Positions 1 through 6,688 of a stretch of DNA of 16,334 bases are shown one piece after another. A model generated the notes under the pieces. That model did not search any database and was not told the DNA's origin. It worked only from the letters and a program-made list of their open reading frames with translations. How positions within the stretch are numbered: position 1 is the stretch's first letter; every line of letters starts with the position of its first letter. Both the position numbers and the translations under genes were made by a program. The stretch lies in contig CAAEKI010000204.1 of the NCBI GenBank assembly GCA_900756495.1, positions 1-16,334 on the forward strand, given 5' to 3'. The stretch comes from an uncultured Oscillospiraceae bacterium. Lineage in GTDB: Bacteria > Bacillota > Clostridia > Oscillospirales > Oscillospiraceae.

Positions 1-1
1 G

Positions 2-934
2 CAGGGGGGCTTTATGGCCGCCTTAGACGGTCTGGCCCGCGTCAGTGATCCGGCGGTATCTGATACGCCGGGCGTCTTTGCATCCTTTTTTGGCCCGGAT
101 CCGGCCAATCTGCTGGGCGTAGTGCTCCTGACCTCCCTGGGAACCTGGGGACTGCCGCAGATGGTGCAGAAATTCTATGCCATCAAGAGCGAGCGGGCCA
201 TCAACACCGGCATGGTTATTTCCACCGTCTTTGCCGCTATTGTGGCTGGCGGATGCTACTTTTTGGGGGGGTTCGGCCGCCTGTTTTCCGAACGGCTGGA
301 CATTGCTGCCGACGGCTATGACTCCATTATACCGACAATGCTGTCAGGACTGCCCGACATTCTCATTGCCATTGTGGTTATTCTGGTGCTGTCAGCATCC
401 ATGTCCACGCTCTCGTCCCTGGTGCTGGCGTCCAGCTCTACCTTGACGCTGGACTTTCTGCGGGACAACCTGATTAAAAGCATGAGCGAGAAGGCCCAGG
501 TTTTCCTAATGCGCTGCCTCATTGTGGTGTTTATTGCCATCTCTGTGGTGATTGCGATCGTTCAATACCATTCCAACATTACCTTTATTGCCCAACTGAT
601 GGGCGTGTCCTGGGGCGCTCTGGCCGGGGCTTTCCTTGCCCCCTTCCTCTACGGCCTCTATTGGAAGCGGACCACAAAAGCCGCCTGCTGGTGCAGCTTT
701 CTCTTTTCTGTAGCGGTGATGCTGGCAAATATTTTTGCGGACAGCCGCTTCCCGGAGCTGCTCCGCTCCCCCATCAATGCCGGGGCGTTCTGCATGATCG
801 CTGGGCTGATCATTGTACCTGTGGTCTCTCTTTTCACAGCCCGGCCCGACCGGATGCTGGTGGAAAGCGCCTTTTCCTGCTATGACCGGAGGGTTACGGT
901 GCGTCAGAAGGAAGCGCTGAGCGACCCGGAATAG
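2..934 (+). CDS. Sodium:solute symporter (SSS family), 3' part
   Basis: Membrane carrier that probably imports an organic solute with Na+. The frame is open from base 2 (Gln-Gly-Gly-Phe precede the first Met at base 14), so the start lies outside the window and about 310 C-terminal residues are present; whole family members are usually near 500. The segment GTWGLPQMVQKFYAIKSE is typical of the SSS core, between transmembrane helices. Several hydrophobic helices follow, for example those reading FAAIVAGGCYFLGGF, ILIAIVVILVLSASMSTLSS (with the small and hydroxyl residues common near SSS ion sites), LIVVFIAISVVIAIV and FCMIAGLIIVPVVSLF. The tail is charged and cytoplasmic-looking. A strong terminator follows closely. 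Substrate cannot be read from sequence. The next gene is an amidohydrolase on the same strand about 360 bases away, so a shared catabolic role is possible but unproven. Confidence 0.85.
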   Translation, partial: QGGFMAALDGLARVSDPAVSDTPGVFASFFGPDPANLLGVVLLTSLGTWGLPQMVQKFYAIKSERAINTGMVISTVFAAIVAGGCYFLGGFGRLFSERLDIAADGYDSIIPTMLSGLPDILIAIVVILVLSASMSTLSSLVLASSSTLTLDFLRDNLIKSMSEKAQVFLMRCLIVVFIAISVVIAIVQYHSNITFIAQLMGVSWGALAGAFLAPFLYGLYWKRTTKAACWCSFLFSVAVMLANIFADSRFPELLRSPINAGAFCMIAGLIIVPVVSLFTARPDRMLVESAFSCYDRRVTVRQKEALSDPE

Positions 935-953
935 GAAGGGGTTTTAAAGAGAG

Positions 954-1005
954 AAAGGCTGTGGTATGATAGCTGGCAAGGCCGGCTTTCATGCCGCAGC
1001 TTTTT
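954..1005 (+). terminator. Long-hairpin intrinsic terminator after the symporter
   Basis: The arm GCTGTGGTATGA (958-969) pairs with TCATGCCGCAGC (989-1000) using two G-U pairs. After a T/T mismatch, the inner arm AGCTGGC (971-977) pairs with GCCGGCT (981-987) around a loop of three bases. AAAG (954-957) can extend the stem against the T-run at 1001-1005. It begins about 20 bases after the symporter stop codon. Confidence 0.75.
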
Positions 1006-1298
1006 GATGCGTTCCATTCCCCAGTGTGTCCCGGAGTAGAATGAGATAATCCAAATATTTCTATATCTTTCCCTTGAAAAAGATACTGCCGTGCTGAGGC
1101 GGAAACAGCTCACCCATCAATAAAAGAGAAGTCATATCCACCATTCCGGGGCCAGAGCACCAAGTGTCATAAGTGTGATCAACACGACAAGTTTCCGTTT
1201 TATAGAGATGTATCGTTATTCGCAAAATCCCGGGCGTATTCAACGAACTTTACCGGAAGTACGCAAGTACAAAGCTCTTGATCGCAAGGAGAGAAATG
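1006..1298. other. Gene-free stretch before the amidohydrolase
   Basis: About 290 bases between the symporter terminator and the amidohydrolase start. I see no open frame with a credible ribosome binding site on either strand and no convincing -35/-10 pair. A GTGT-5-ACAC inverted repeat at about 1171-1183 and CGGAAAC (near 1100) with its complement GTTTCCG (near 1193) are the only symmetries noticed, both weak. It is somewhat AT-richer than the flanking genes and presumably holds the amidohydrolase promoter. Confidence 0.4.
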
Positions 1299-2201
1299 AT
1301 GATTATTGACATGCACACGCACACCTTTCCCGACGCTATCGCAGAGAAGACTTTGAAGAAACTCAGCGCGCTGTCCCATACCATGCCCTTTACAGCGGGA
1401 ACGGCAGGAGCGCTGCTGGCATCCATGAGAGAAACTGGCGTGGACTGTTCGGTGATACTTCCTGTAGCGACTGCGCCGCGGCAAGTATCCCATATCAATG
1501 AGGCCTCGGCTCGCCTCAACGAGGAACAGGGGATGTATGGGCTCCTATCCTTCGGATGTATTCATCCGGACTGTCCCGACTGGAAAGAGGAGCTCACACG
1601 GGCGGCGGCGCTGGGGTTGAAGGGGATCAAAATCCATCCGGTATACCAGGGGGTGGATCTGGATGATCCCCGTTATCTGCGTATTCTGGAGCGGGCCGGG
1701 GAGCTGAACCTCATTGTGGTTACCCATGCCGGGATGGACGTAGGGTTTCCGGGACAGGTGCGCTGTTCCCCGGCGATGGCGCTCCGGGCTGTCCGACAGG
1801 CCGGTCCTGTCCGGCTGGTGCTGGCCCACATGGGGGGCTGGCGGAATTGGGATGAGGTGGAGGAGTTGCTGTCTCAGGCGCCGGTATACCTGGACACTTC
1901 GTTCTCTACCGGGGAAATGACGCCCCTGGACGACGGCTATTACACTTCGGAAGATTTGCCGCTGATGGGCGAGAGACAGTTCGTGCGCATGGTGCGCACC
2001 TTTGGTGCAGAGCGGATTCTATTTGGTACCGACAGCCCCTGGAGCGGCCAGCGGGAGAGCCTGACATGGATCAGGGATACTGCTTTGAGTGCTGATGAAC
2101 TGGAGGCCATTTTGGGCGCAAACGCCCAAAAACTGTTGGGGTTGACCGGAAGCCGGGGCTTTCCGGCTATACTTGGGCACCCTGCGGAGACTGCTGGATA
2201 A
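1299..2201 (+). CDS. Metal-dependent amidohydrolase (amidohydrolase-2 type TIM barrel)
   Basis: Predicted cytoplasmic hydrolase or decarboxylase of the amidohydrolase superfamily, 300 residues. The metal-site landmarks appear in order: His6-x-His8 after strand 1 (DMHTHTFPD), Lys111 and His113 in GIKIHP, His143 in VTHAG, His177 in LAHMGG, and Asp245 in FGTDSPW. This is the layout of the amidohydrolase-2 (gamma-resorcylate decarboxylase / ACMSD-like) group rather than TatD, though the exact substrate cannot be told. The start at 1299 was chosen because AAGGAGA (1286-1292) lies 6 bases upstream; ATG at 1296 and a TTG at 1278 are in frame but badly placed. The first strand of the barrel also begins right at this Met. 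The gene stands alone between the symporter and a convergent gene. The roughly 20 residues after the barrel are low in conservation signals. Confidence 0.85.
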   Translation: MIIDMHTHTFPDAIAEKTLKKLSALSHTMPFTAGTAGALLASMRETGVDCSVILPVATAPRQVSHINEASARLNEEQGMYGLLSFGCIHPDCPDWKEELTRAAALGLKGIKIHPVYQGVDLDDPRYLRILERAGELNLIVVTHAGMDVGFPGQVRCSPAMALRAVRQAGPVRLVLAHMGGWRNWDEVEELLSQAPVYLDTSFSTGEMTPLDDGYYTSEDLPLMGERQFVRMVRTFGAERILFGTDSPWSGQRESLTWIRDTALSADELEAILGANAQKLLGLTGSRGFPAILGHPAETAG

Positions 2202-2375
2202 GGGCGGAAGAGGAGGCGGGCAGGCGCTGACCTCGAATCGGATGGAGCGGTTCAGAAATTTCCTCGGGCGGGGCGGTATCTTTCTGAAAGCAGGGTCAGG
2301 GTACGGTGTCGAGACAGAGAGGACCGTCTCCGCGAGGCCTGATTTTACAGCCGCCTCCAACCAGAGCCGCAGAAT

Positions 2376-2408
2376 AAAAACCGCTGCCTCGATAAGGCAG
2401 CGGTTTTT
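2376..2408. terminator. Bidirectional intrinsic terminator
   Basis: The perfect stem CCGCTGCCT (2381-2389) / AGGCAGCGG (2395-2403) with a 5-base loop is flanked by AAAAA (2376-2380) and TTTTT (2404-2408). It therefore works on both strands, ending the minus-strand gene at 2428 and the plus-strand amidohydrolase transcript. The 170 bases between the amidohydrolase stop and this hairpin hold no gene I can support. Confidence 0.85.
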
Positions 2409-2427
2409 ATACCGGTATATGCCGCAG

Positions 2428-2844
2428 TCAGACCAGATCGCTGTCGACCAGAATGTTATCGGTGCCGTGTTCCTCAAATTCAGCGATATACGCATCAATA
2501 CGGCTGGCCAGCTCGGCGTAATTGTGGTCGTCGATAGGCACATCATCCATATCGCGGCGGGCCAGATCCTCAGCCAGAATATCAAAAAACACATTGTTTT
2601 CATATTCCATGATGGCCTCATGAATGCCGCCTTCGGCGAAAGCGCGTGAGGGGACGACCTCCCCCTGCCAGTCCTCGGCCAGAGCGTCCATCCCCTCTTC
2701 CCTAGCTTTGGCAAAGAGCAGGCTCTCTACCTCGTCATAGTCCTTAAACCGATCCTCGCCGCGGGTAGAGTTCAAAATCCAGTTGCCGATATAGGCCATA
2801 TCCAGCAAACGGCGGAATTGCTTTGCTGTCAGCTCCAGCTTCAT
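2428..2844 (-). CDS. Small acidic protein of unknown function
   Basis: I do not recognise a named family. The product is 138 residues, rich in Asp and Glu, without a signal peptide or membrane segment. It starts with a helical stretch (LTAKQFRRLLDMAYIGNWIL) and carries a middle segment around AIMEYENNVFFDILAEDLA and a C-terminal run of acidic residues, so it is probably an all-helical cytoplasmic protein. The start at 2844 is favoured over the upstream in-frame Met (2886) because on the minus strand AGGAGG (2853-2858) sits 8 bases before this ATG. A near-consensus promoter lies upstream and a terminator directly downstream, so it is a single-gene transcription unit divergent from murI. The good start signal, own promoter and own terminator argue that it is a real gene. 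Confidence 0.8.
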   Translation of the reverse strand: MKLELTAKQFRRLLDMAYIGNWILNSTRGEDRFKDYDEVESLLFAKAREEGMDALAEDWQGEVVPSRAFAEGGIHEAIMEYENNVFFDILAEDLARRDMDDVPIDDHNYAELASRIDAYIAEFEEHGTDNILVDSDLV

Positions 2845-2898
2845 ATGCGAAACCTCCTCGCTGTCATGACATGGGGGGCAAAGCACCCCTATTCTTAT

Positions 2899-2926
2899 AT
2901 TATAGTCGAAGACCCGGAAATGTCAA
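2899..2926 (-). promoter_or_regulatory. Sigma-A promoter of the minus-strand small gene
   Basis: On the minus strand TTGACA (2926-2921) and TATAAT (2904-2899) are both exact consensus, separated by 16 bases. The predicted transcript begins about 50 bases before the ATG at 2844. Confidence 0.75.
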
Positions 2927-2961
2927 ACACCCGGAAAAAATGGAAACGTGCAAAATACCCC

Positions 2962-2990
2962 TTGCCTTCCAGTGTGGATTCGCATATTAT
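2962..2990 (+). promoter_or_regulatory. Candidate sigma-A promoter of murI
   Basis: TTGCCT (2962-2967), 17-base spacer, TATTAT (2985-2990). It would give a leader of about 60 bases before the TTG start of murI. The -35 is imperfect, so confidence is moderate. Confidence 0.5.
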
Positions 2991-3059
2991 GTTAGCGTGC
3001 GTTTCCAAACAGCCCGGGGAAGCGCGGGAAAATCCAAAGTTTGTCTGGAGGCTGTCAAT

Positions 3060-3875
3060 TTGGATCAGAGGCCGATTGGAGTATTTGATTCCGGTCTGGG
3101 AGGTCTGACGGCGGTAGCTGAGCTCATCCGCCTGCTGCCCGGAGAGGATATTGTCTATTTTGGAGATACCGGGCGGGTGCCGTACGGCAGCCGTTCGAGA
3201 GATACGATTATCAAGTATGCCCGGCAGGACATGGCGTTTCTGCGCACCTTCGATTTGAAGGCGGTGGTAATCGCCTGCGGCACGGTGTCCACCACGGCCA
3301 TCGACGTGCTCGCGGCCGAGAACGACATACCGGTCCTGGGCGTGGTGGAACCCTCTGCCCGCCGTGCCGCTCAGGCTACCCGCAACGGAAGGATCGGCCT
3401 TATCGGTACGCAGGCCTCCATCCGAAGCGGCGCCTACGAAAAGTATATTGAGGCGGAAAGTCCCGGAGTTCAGGTGCTGGCTAAGGCCTGTCCTCTCTTT
3501 GTCCCACTGGTTGAGAATGGCCGTATTCATCCGGGAGACGCGGTTATTGAGACGGTCTGCGCTGAATATCTCCAGCCGCTGAAGGATGCGGGCGTGGATA
3601 CGCTGGTGATGGGCTGCACGCATTACCCCTTGCTGGAGACTGTCATAGGCAATTATATGGGGCCGGGGGTGACGCTGGTAAACGCCGGGGCTGAGGGGGC
3701 GCGGGCGGCCGCCAAGCTGCTTGAGAAGACCGAATCCCTGGCTGAAAGAAGGGCTGGCGGCACCTGCCGCTATTTTGTCAGCGACAGTGTACAGGACTTT
3801 TCCCGGCTGGCGTCTCTCTTCCTCAGACGCGATGTATCTGAAGCGGTGACCCAAATCGATATTGTGCAATATTGA
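3060..3875 (+). CDS. murI: Glutamate racemase
   Basis: Interconverts L- and D-glutamate without a cofactor and so supplies D-Glu for peptidoglycan. The protein has 271 residues, normal for the family. The N-terminal GVFDSGLGG places Asp10-Ser11 at the usual substrate site; DTGRVPYG follows. The two catalytic cysteines are Cys73 (ACGTVS) and Cys186 in GCTHYP, with His188 behind it. Start choice: TTG at 3060 has GGAGG (3047-3051) 8 bases upstream and gives the standard N-terminus; the frame stays open to 2823 but that extension has no family similarity and overlaps the promoter. Most family members read ACNT at the first cysteine, here the Asn is Gly. The gene is separated from the downstream DUF1934 gene by a promoter. 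Confidence 0.95.
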   Translation: MDQRPIGVFDSGLGGLTAVAELIRLLPGEDIVYFGDTGRVPYGSRSRDTIIKYARQDMAFLRTFDLKAVVIACGTVSTTAIDVLAAENDIPVLGVVEPSARRAAQATRNGRIGLIGTQASIRSGAYEKYIEAESPGVQVLAKACPLFVPLVENGRIHPGDAVIETVCAEYLQPLKDAGVDTLVMGCTHYPLLETVIGNYMGPGVTLVNAGAEGARAAAKLLEKTESLAERRAGGTCRYFVSDSVQDFSRLASLFLRRDVSEAVTQIDIVQY

Positions 3876-3889
3876 CGGGCGGAAAGCCC

Positions 3890-3918
3890 TTTACATACGG
3901 GGAGGAAGCGGGTATAAT
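3890..3918 (+). promoter_or_regulatory. Sigma-A promoter of the DUF1934-argS unit
   Basis: TTTACA (3890-3895), 17-base spacer, TATAAT (3913-3918), i.e. one mismatch in the -35 and an exact -10. It begins 14 bases after the murI stop codon; transcription would start near 3925, inside the palindrome described separately. Confidence 0.75.
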
Positions 3919-3923
3919 TACTT

Positions 3924-3952
3924 GCAATTGACAATTGCGCGCAGCGGCGCGC
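3924..3952. repeat. Two abutting inverted repeats at the transcription start
   Basis: GCAATTG-A-CAATTGC (3924-3938) is a perfect 7-base inverted repeat around one base. It overlaps GCGCGC-AGCG-GCGCGC (3937-3952), a 6-base stem with a 4-base loop. Either could be an operator or, in RNA, a strong 5' hairpin; they may also be a copy of a dispersed intergenic element. Confidence 0.6.
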
Positions 3953-3970
3953 CTGCGAGGGAAACGCGAT

Positions 3971-4417
3971 ATGGAGCACAATAATGTCATTATCTCCATC
4001 AAGGGGAAACAATCTTATGAGGACGCCGAGGACGAGACCATCGAGCTGGTGACAGAGGGCCGGCTGGAGGAGGATGGAAGCGACGGCTTTACACTGAGCT
4101 ATCAGGAGAGCGAGCTCACCGGCCTGGAGGGAACGCTGACGACCTTCCAGATCGAAAAGGATCGCATTACGCTGATGCGTGTGGGTGAGGTCAACTCCCA
4201 GATGGTCTTCGAGGAGGGCAGACGTCACCTGTCCATGTACAACACCCCCTATGGTGCGCTGTCGGTAGGGGTCAGCACCCGACGGATGAGATCTGACCTG
4301 CGCAGAGATGGGGGAAGCATTGAAATCCACTATGCCATTGAGATAGACCACGCGGTGGCCGGACAAAATTTGTTCCAGATCAGCGTCCGGGAAAAGAAGC
4401 CTACCATTCAGCAGTAG
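3971..4417 (+). CDS. DUF1934 / YwiB-like beta-barrel protein
   Basis: A 148-residue protein that matches the DUF1934 pattern (B. subtilis YwiB): an N-terminal strand (NVIISIKGKQ), then ELVTEGRLEEDG, SYQESELTGLEGTLTTFQI, and a late segment with LSVGVSTRRM and IEIHYAIEIDH. It is built almost entirely of short alternating strands, as expected for a small lipocalin-like barrel; the biological role of the family is unknown. ATG at 3971 is preceded by GAGGG about 10 bases upstream. An earlier in-frame start at 3935 lies inside the predicted promoter-proximal palindrome and is rejected. The next gene is argS, about 100 bases downstream on the same strand; this neighbourhood is known from Bacillus (ywiB-argS) and supports the assignment. 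Confidence 0.85.
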   Translation: MEHNNVIISIKGKQSYEDAEDETIELVTEGRLEEDGSDGFTLSYQESELTGLEGTLTTFQIEKDRITLMRVGEVNSQMVFEEGRRHLSMYNTPYGALSVGVSTRRMRSDLRRDGGSIEIHYAIEIDHAVAGQNLFQISVREKKPTIQQ

Positions 4418-4455
4418 CTGTCTGCCGGGGGAGAACGGCGCTTGTCACCGCTTTC

Positions 4456-4489
4456 CCGTCTCCGAGGAGACGGCCTCCCCGGCGGGGAG
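4456..4489 (+). promoter_or_regulatory. Tandem hairpins in front of argS
   Basis: CCGTCTCC (4456-4463) / GGAGACGG (4466-4473) is directly followed by CTCCCC (4475-4480) / GGGGAG (4484-4489). No T-run follows, so these are not a classical terminator. The GGAG and CTCC segments can also pair across the two hairpins. They lie between the DUF1934 stop codon and the argS ribosome binding site. Confidence 0.5.
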
Positions 4490-4521
4490 TCATTTAGAAG
4501 GAACAGAAAAGGTGATTTCGT

Positions 4522-6273
4522 ATGTCCAATATGATTCAGGCGGCGCGGGATCAGGTGTCCGCCCTCACGCTGGCCGCCTGTAAAAGAGCTGTAGACGCCG
4601 GTATACTCCCTGCTGTGGTCCAGGCAGGAGGTAAGGTGGATATCCCCAAGGATCCCCAGAACGGCGATTACGCCTCCTCTTATGCCCTGGCCTGTGCCAA
4701 GGCCATGGGAAAGAAGCCCAGAGAGATTGCGCAGGCTATCAAGGACTGCCTGGAGCTGTCCGGCAGCTATTTTGACCGGGTGGAGATTGCCGGCCCCGGC
4801 TTTCTGAACTTTTTCCTGGGTTCCAAGTGGTATGGCGACGTGCTCTCCGACATCGAGCGGGAGGGCATGCAGTATGGAGGGAGCGAAGAGGGCAGGGGCA
4901 AAAAGGTAATGGTAGAGTTTGTCTCCGCCAATCCGACCGGCCCCATGCATATGGGCAACGCCCGGGGCGGCGTGCTGGGAGACTCTCTGGCCAACGTCCT
5001 CCGCCGTGCTGGCTTTGACACCTGGAAAGAATTCTATGTCAATGACGCGGGCAACCAGATTCACAAATTCGCGGAATCCATCCACGCCCGTTATATGCAG
5101 ATCCTGCTGGGCGAGGATGGCTTTGCCTTCCCGGAGAACGGGTATCATGGCGACGATATCAGAGACTTGGCCCAGGCATTTTATGAGGCCTACGGGGATT
5201 CCTACAGAGACAAGCCTGAGGAGGAGTGGCTGGCATCCATGAGCCGCTTCGGACTGGAGCGGAATATTCCCAAGATGAAGGAGGATCTGGCCCGATACAA
5301 GATTGTCTATGATCAGTGGTTCTTCGAGTCCGAGCTTCATGAGAGCGGGTATGTGGCCGAGACCGTCGGAATGCTGGCCGACCGGGGATGGACCTACGAG
5401 AAGGATGGGGCTCTGTGGCTCAATACCACTGAATTGCTGAAAAAGAAGTATTTAGCCGAGGGGAAAACCCAGGAGCAGGTGGATAAGCTTGATTTGAAGG
5501 ATGATGTGCTCCGCCGGGCCAATGGCTTCTATACGTATTTTGCGGCAGACATTGCTTACCACCGCAACAAGCTGGAGAAGCGGGGCTTTGATCTGTGCAT
5601 AGACGTATGGGGAGCCGATCACCACGGGCATGTGGCCCGGCTTCAGGCCGCGCTGGATGGGTTGGATCTGGATGGGTCGCACCGCCTGGTCATTGTGCTG
5701 ATGCAGCTGGTGAATCTGCTCCAGGATGGACAGCCGGTACGTATGTCCAAGCGGTCCGGCAAGGCCATTGCGCTCCACGACCTGCTGGATGAGGTCAGCG
5801 TAGATGCCGCCCGATACTTTTTCAACTCCCGTTCCGCCACCAGTCCGGTGGACTTTGACTTGGACTTGGCCGTTCGGGAGGACAGTGAGAATCCGGTATA
5901 CTACGTCCAGTACGCCCATGCCCGGATCTGCAGCTTGGTCCGGCGGCTTTCTGAGGAGGCAGGGGCTGCCGTTCCCGTCGCTGTTGCGGTGGATTCCTCC
6001 GTCTTTACAACAGCTGAGGAGCAGGCGTTGATCAAAAATCTGGCTCAGCTTCCGGAAGAGATACACCTGGCTGTTCGGGACTATGATCCATCCCGGGTCA
6101 ACCGATACCTCATTGCTCTGGCAGGAGACTTTCACCGCTTCTATAATTCCTGCCATATCAAGGGAGAGGAAGAGCATATTTTAGCGGCCCGCCTTAAGCT
6201 GGCCGATACGGTTCGGGCGGTGATTGCCAACTGTCTGGAGCTAATCGGCGTGACCGCGCCGGAGAAAATGTAG
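4522..6273 (+). CDS. argS: Arginyl-tRNA synthetase
   Basis: Class I synthetase that charges tRNA-Arg with arginine using ATP, 583 residues. An N-terminal Add-1 tRNA-binding domain (about 1-110, ending in GPGFLNFFL) is followed by the catalytic Rossmann core with FVSANPTGPMHMGN; His143-Met-Gly-Asn146 is the HIGH-equivalent. The KMSKS-equivalent is RMSKR (407-411) and the helical DALR anticodon-binding domain fills the last 120 residues or so, starting near YVQYAHARICSL. ATG at 4522 has AAAAGGTGAT as ribosome binding site a few bases upstream. The gene is second in a unit with the DUF1934 gene and its leader holds two hairpins. No T-box element was seen. The protein is complete, with no sign of damage. 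Confidence 0.97.
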   Translation: MSNMIQAARDQVSALTLAACKRAVDAGILPAVVQAGGKVDIPKDPQNGDYASSYALACAKAMGKKPREIAQAIKDCLELSGSYFDRVEIAGPGFLNFFLGSKWYGDVLSDIEREGMQYGGSEEGRGKKVMVEFVSANPTGPMHMGNARGGVLGDSLANVLRRAGFDTWKEFYVNDAGNQIHKFAESIHARYMQILLGEDGFAFPENGYHGDDIRDLAQAFYEAYGDSYRDKPEEEWLASMSRFGLERNIPKMKEDLARYKIVYDQWFFESELHESGYVAETVGMLADRGWTYEKDGALWLNTTELLKKKYLAEGKTQEQVDKLDLKDDVLRRANGFYTYFAADIAYHRNKLEKRGFDLCIDVWGADHHGHVARLQAALDGLDLDGSHRLVIVLMQLVNLLQDGQPVRMSKRSGKAIALHDLLDEVSVDAARYFFNSRSATSPVDFDLDLAVREDSENPVYYVQYAHARICSLVRRLSEEAGAAVPVAVAVDSSVFTTAEEQALIKNLAQLPEEIHLAVRDYDPSRVNRYLIALAGDFHRFYNSCHIKGEEEHILAARLKLADTVRAVIANCLELIGVTAPEKM

Positions 6274-6546
6274 GGATACCCCCGCATGGCTTGCGTAGCC
6301 TCAAAAAATGAACTATGTTAGGGATTTAGTGCCGTTGAGGCGACGAGCGCTTATCAATTTGGAGAGGAATAAGGGGCTGCCGATAGACCGGACAAGTGTC
6401 CCGCATTTGAATACAGGGAAAAGAGAGGACACCGGAGCTGCCCCGCAAGGGCTGTCCGGTGTCCTTGACATAAAATTAAAAACGTATTGAGAAATGGGTG
6501 AGAAACCGGAGGGGCCTTTATATAGGCAGGAGAAGCCATGGTTGCC
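6274..6546. other. Gene-free stretch with a large hairpin between argS and the hyd promoter
   Basis: No gene is supported here. The outstanding structure is a perfect 10-base stem, GGACACCGGA (6427-6436) / TCCGGTGTCC (6455-6464), with an inner GCCC/GGGC stem. It may terminate argS transcription, although no T-run follows. GTGTCC (6396-6401) could pair with the first six bases of the left arm instead. Smaller stem-loops are possible at about 6331-6352 and 6349-6380. Pieces of the stretch resemble a cobalamin riboswitch core (see findings). A 61-codon open frame at 6308-6490 lacks a ribosome binding site. Confidence 0.45.
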
Positions 6547-6575
6547 TTTACAAAAGAACATTGGAGTGGTATTAT
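6547..6575 (+). promoter_or_regulatory. Promoter of the hydrogenase-maturation operon
   Basis: TTTACA (6547-6552), exact 17-base spacer, TATTAT (6570-6575). Transcription would start near 6582, giving a leader of about 130 bases before the first gene. Confidence 0.7.
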
Positions 6576-6581
6576 ATAAAA

Positions 6582-6688
6582 AACATCGCTGACGCGGAAG
6601 GGGAATACCCCCTGACGGGAAAGGGACGCAGAGAGAATTGCCCCATCAGGGGTTTATTTGGCGTACCCTTTCAGGGTGCGCCTTTTTT
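6582..6688 (+). promoter_or_regulatory. Structured leader, likely attenuator or unclassified riboswitch
   Basis: A long-range stem pairs CCCCTGA-c-GGG (6609-6619) with CCC-a-TCAGGGG (6642-6652): ten pairs and one mismatch, enclosing a purine-rich 22-base loop with AAAGGGACGCAGAG. It competes with two local hairpins, AGGGG/CCCCT (6599-6603 / 6609-6613) and CCCC/GGGG (6641-6644 / 6649-6652). GGGACGC in the loop (6623-6629) can also pair with GCGT-A-CCC (6661-6668), the left arm of the terminator, with one bulged base. That is the geometry of a switch between termination and readthrough. I do not recognise the fold as a named riboswitch. Confidence 0.55.
6660..6688 (+). terminator. Intrinsic terminator inside the hyd leader
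   Basis: GGCGTACCC (6660-6668) / GGGTGCGCC (6674-6682), nine pairs with one G-U, loop TTTCA, followed by six T (6683-6688). It ends 24 bases before the first codon of the operon and downstream of the operon promoter, so it would stop hyd transcription unless it is relieved. Confidence 0.8.

Noticed and set aside
1061..1243. Minus-strand ORF of 60 residues in the gap before the amidohydrolase
   Set aside because: No Shine-Dalgarno sequence or promoter and no recognisable protein pattern.
2823..3059. N-terminal extension of murI by 79 codons
   Set aside because: It overlaps the divergent promoter region, lacks family similarity, and TTG at 3060 has a well-placed GGAGG.
2895..3869. Long open frame (324 codons) antisense to murI
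   Set aside because: It mirrors murI, whose catalytic motifs are intact, and shows no family features; it is an effect of GC-rich codon use.
4418..4521. T-box riboswitch before argS
   Set aside because: The leader is too short and has no specifier domain or GGTGG-type T-box sequence.
6308..6490. Small ORF of 60 residues between argS and hyd
   Set aside because: No ribosome binding site, and it runs through a perfect hairpin; no protein-like features.
6582..6652. Cyclic-di-GMP-I (GEMM) riboswitch in the hyd leader
   Set aside because: GGGACGCAGAG resembles the conserved GGGACGCAAAG, but the following CGGCCUAA block and the second helix are missing.
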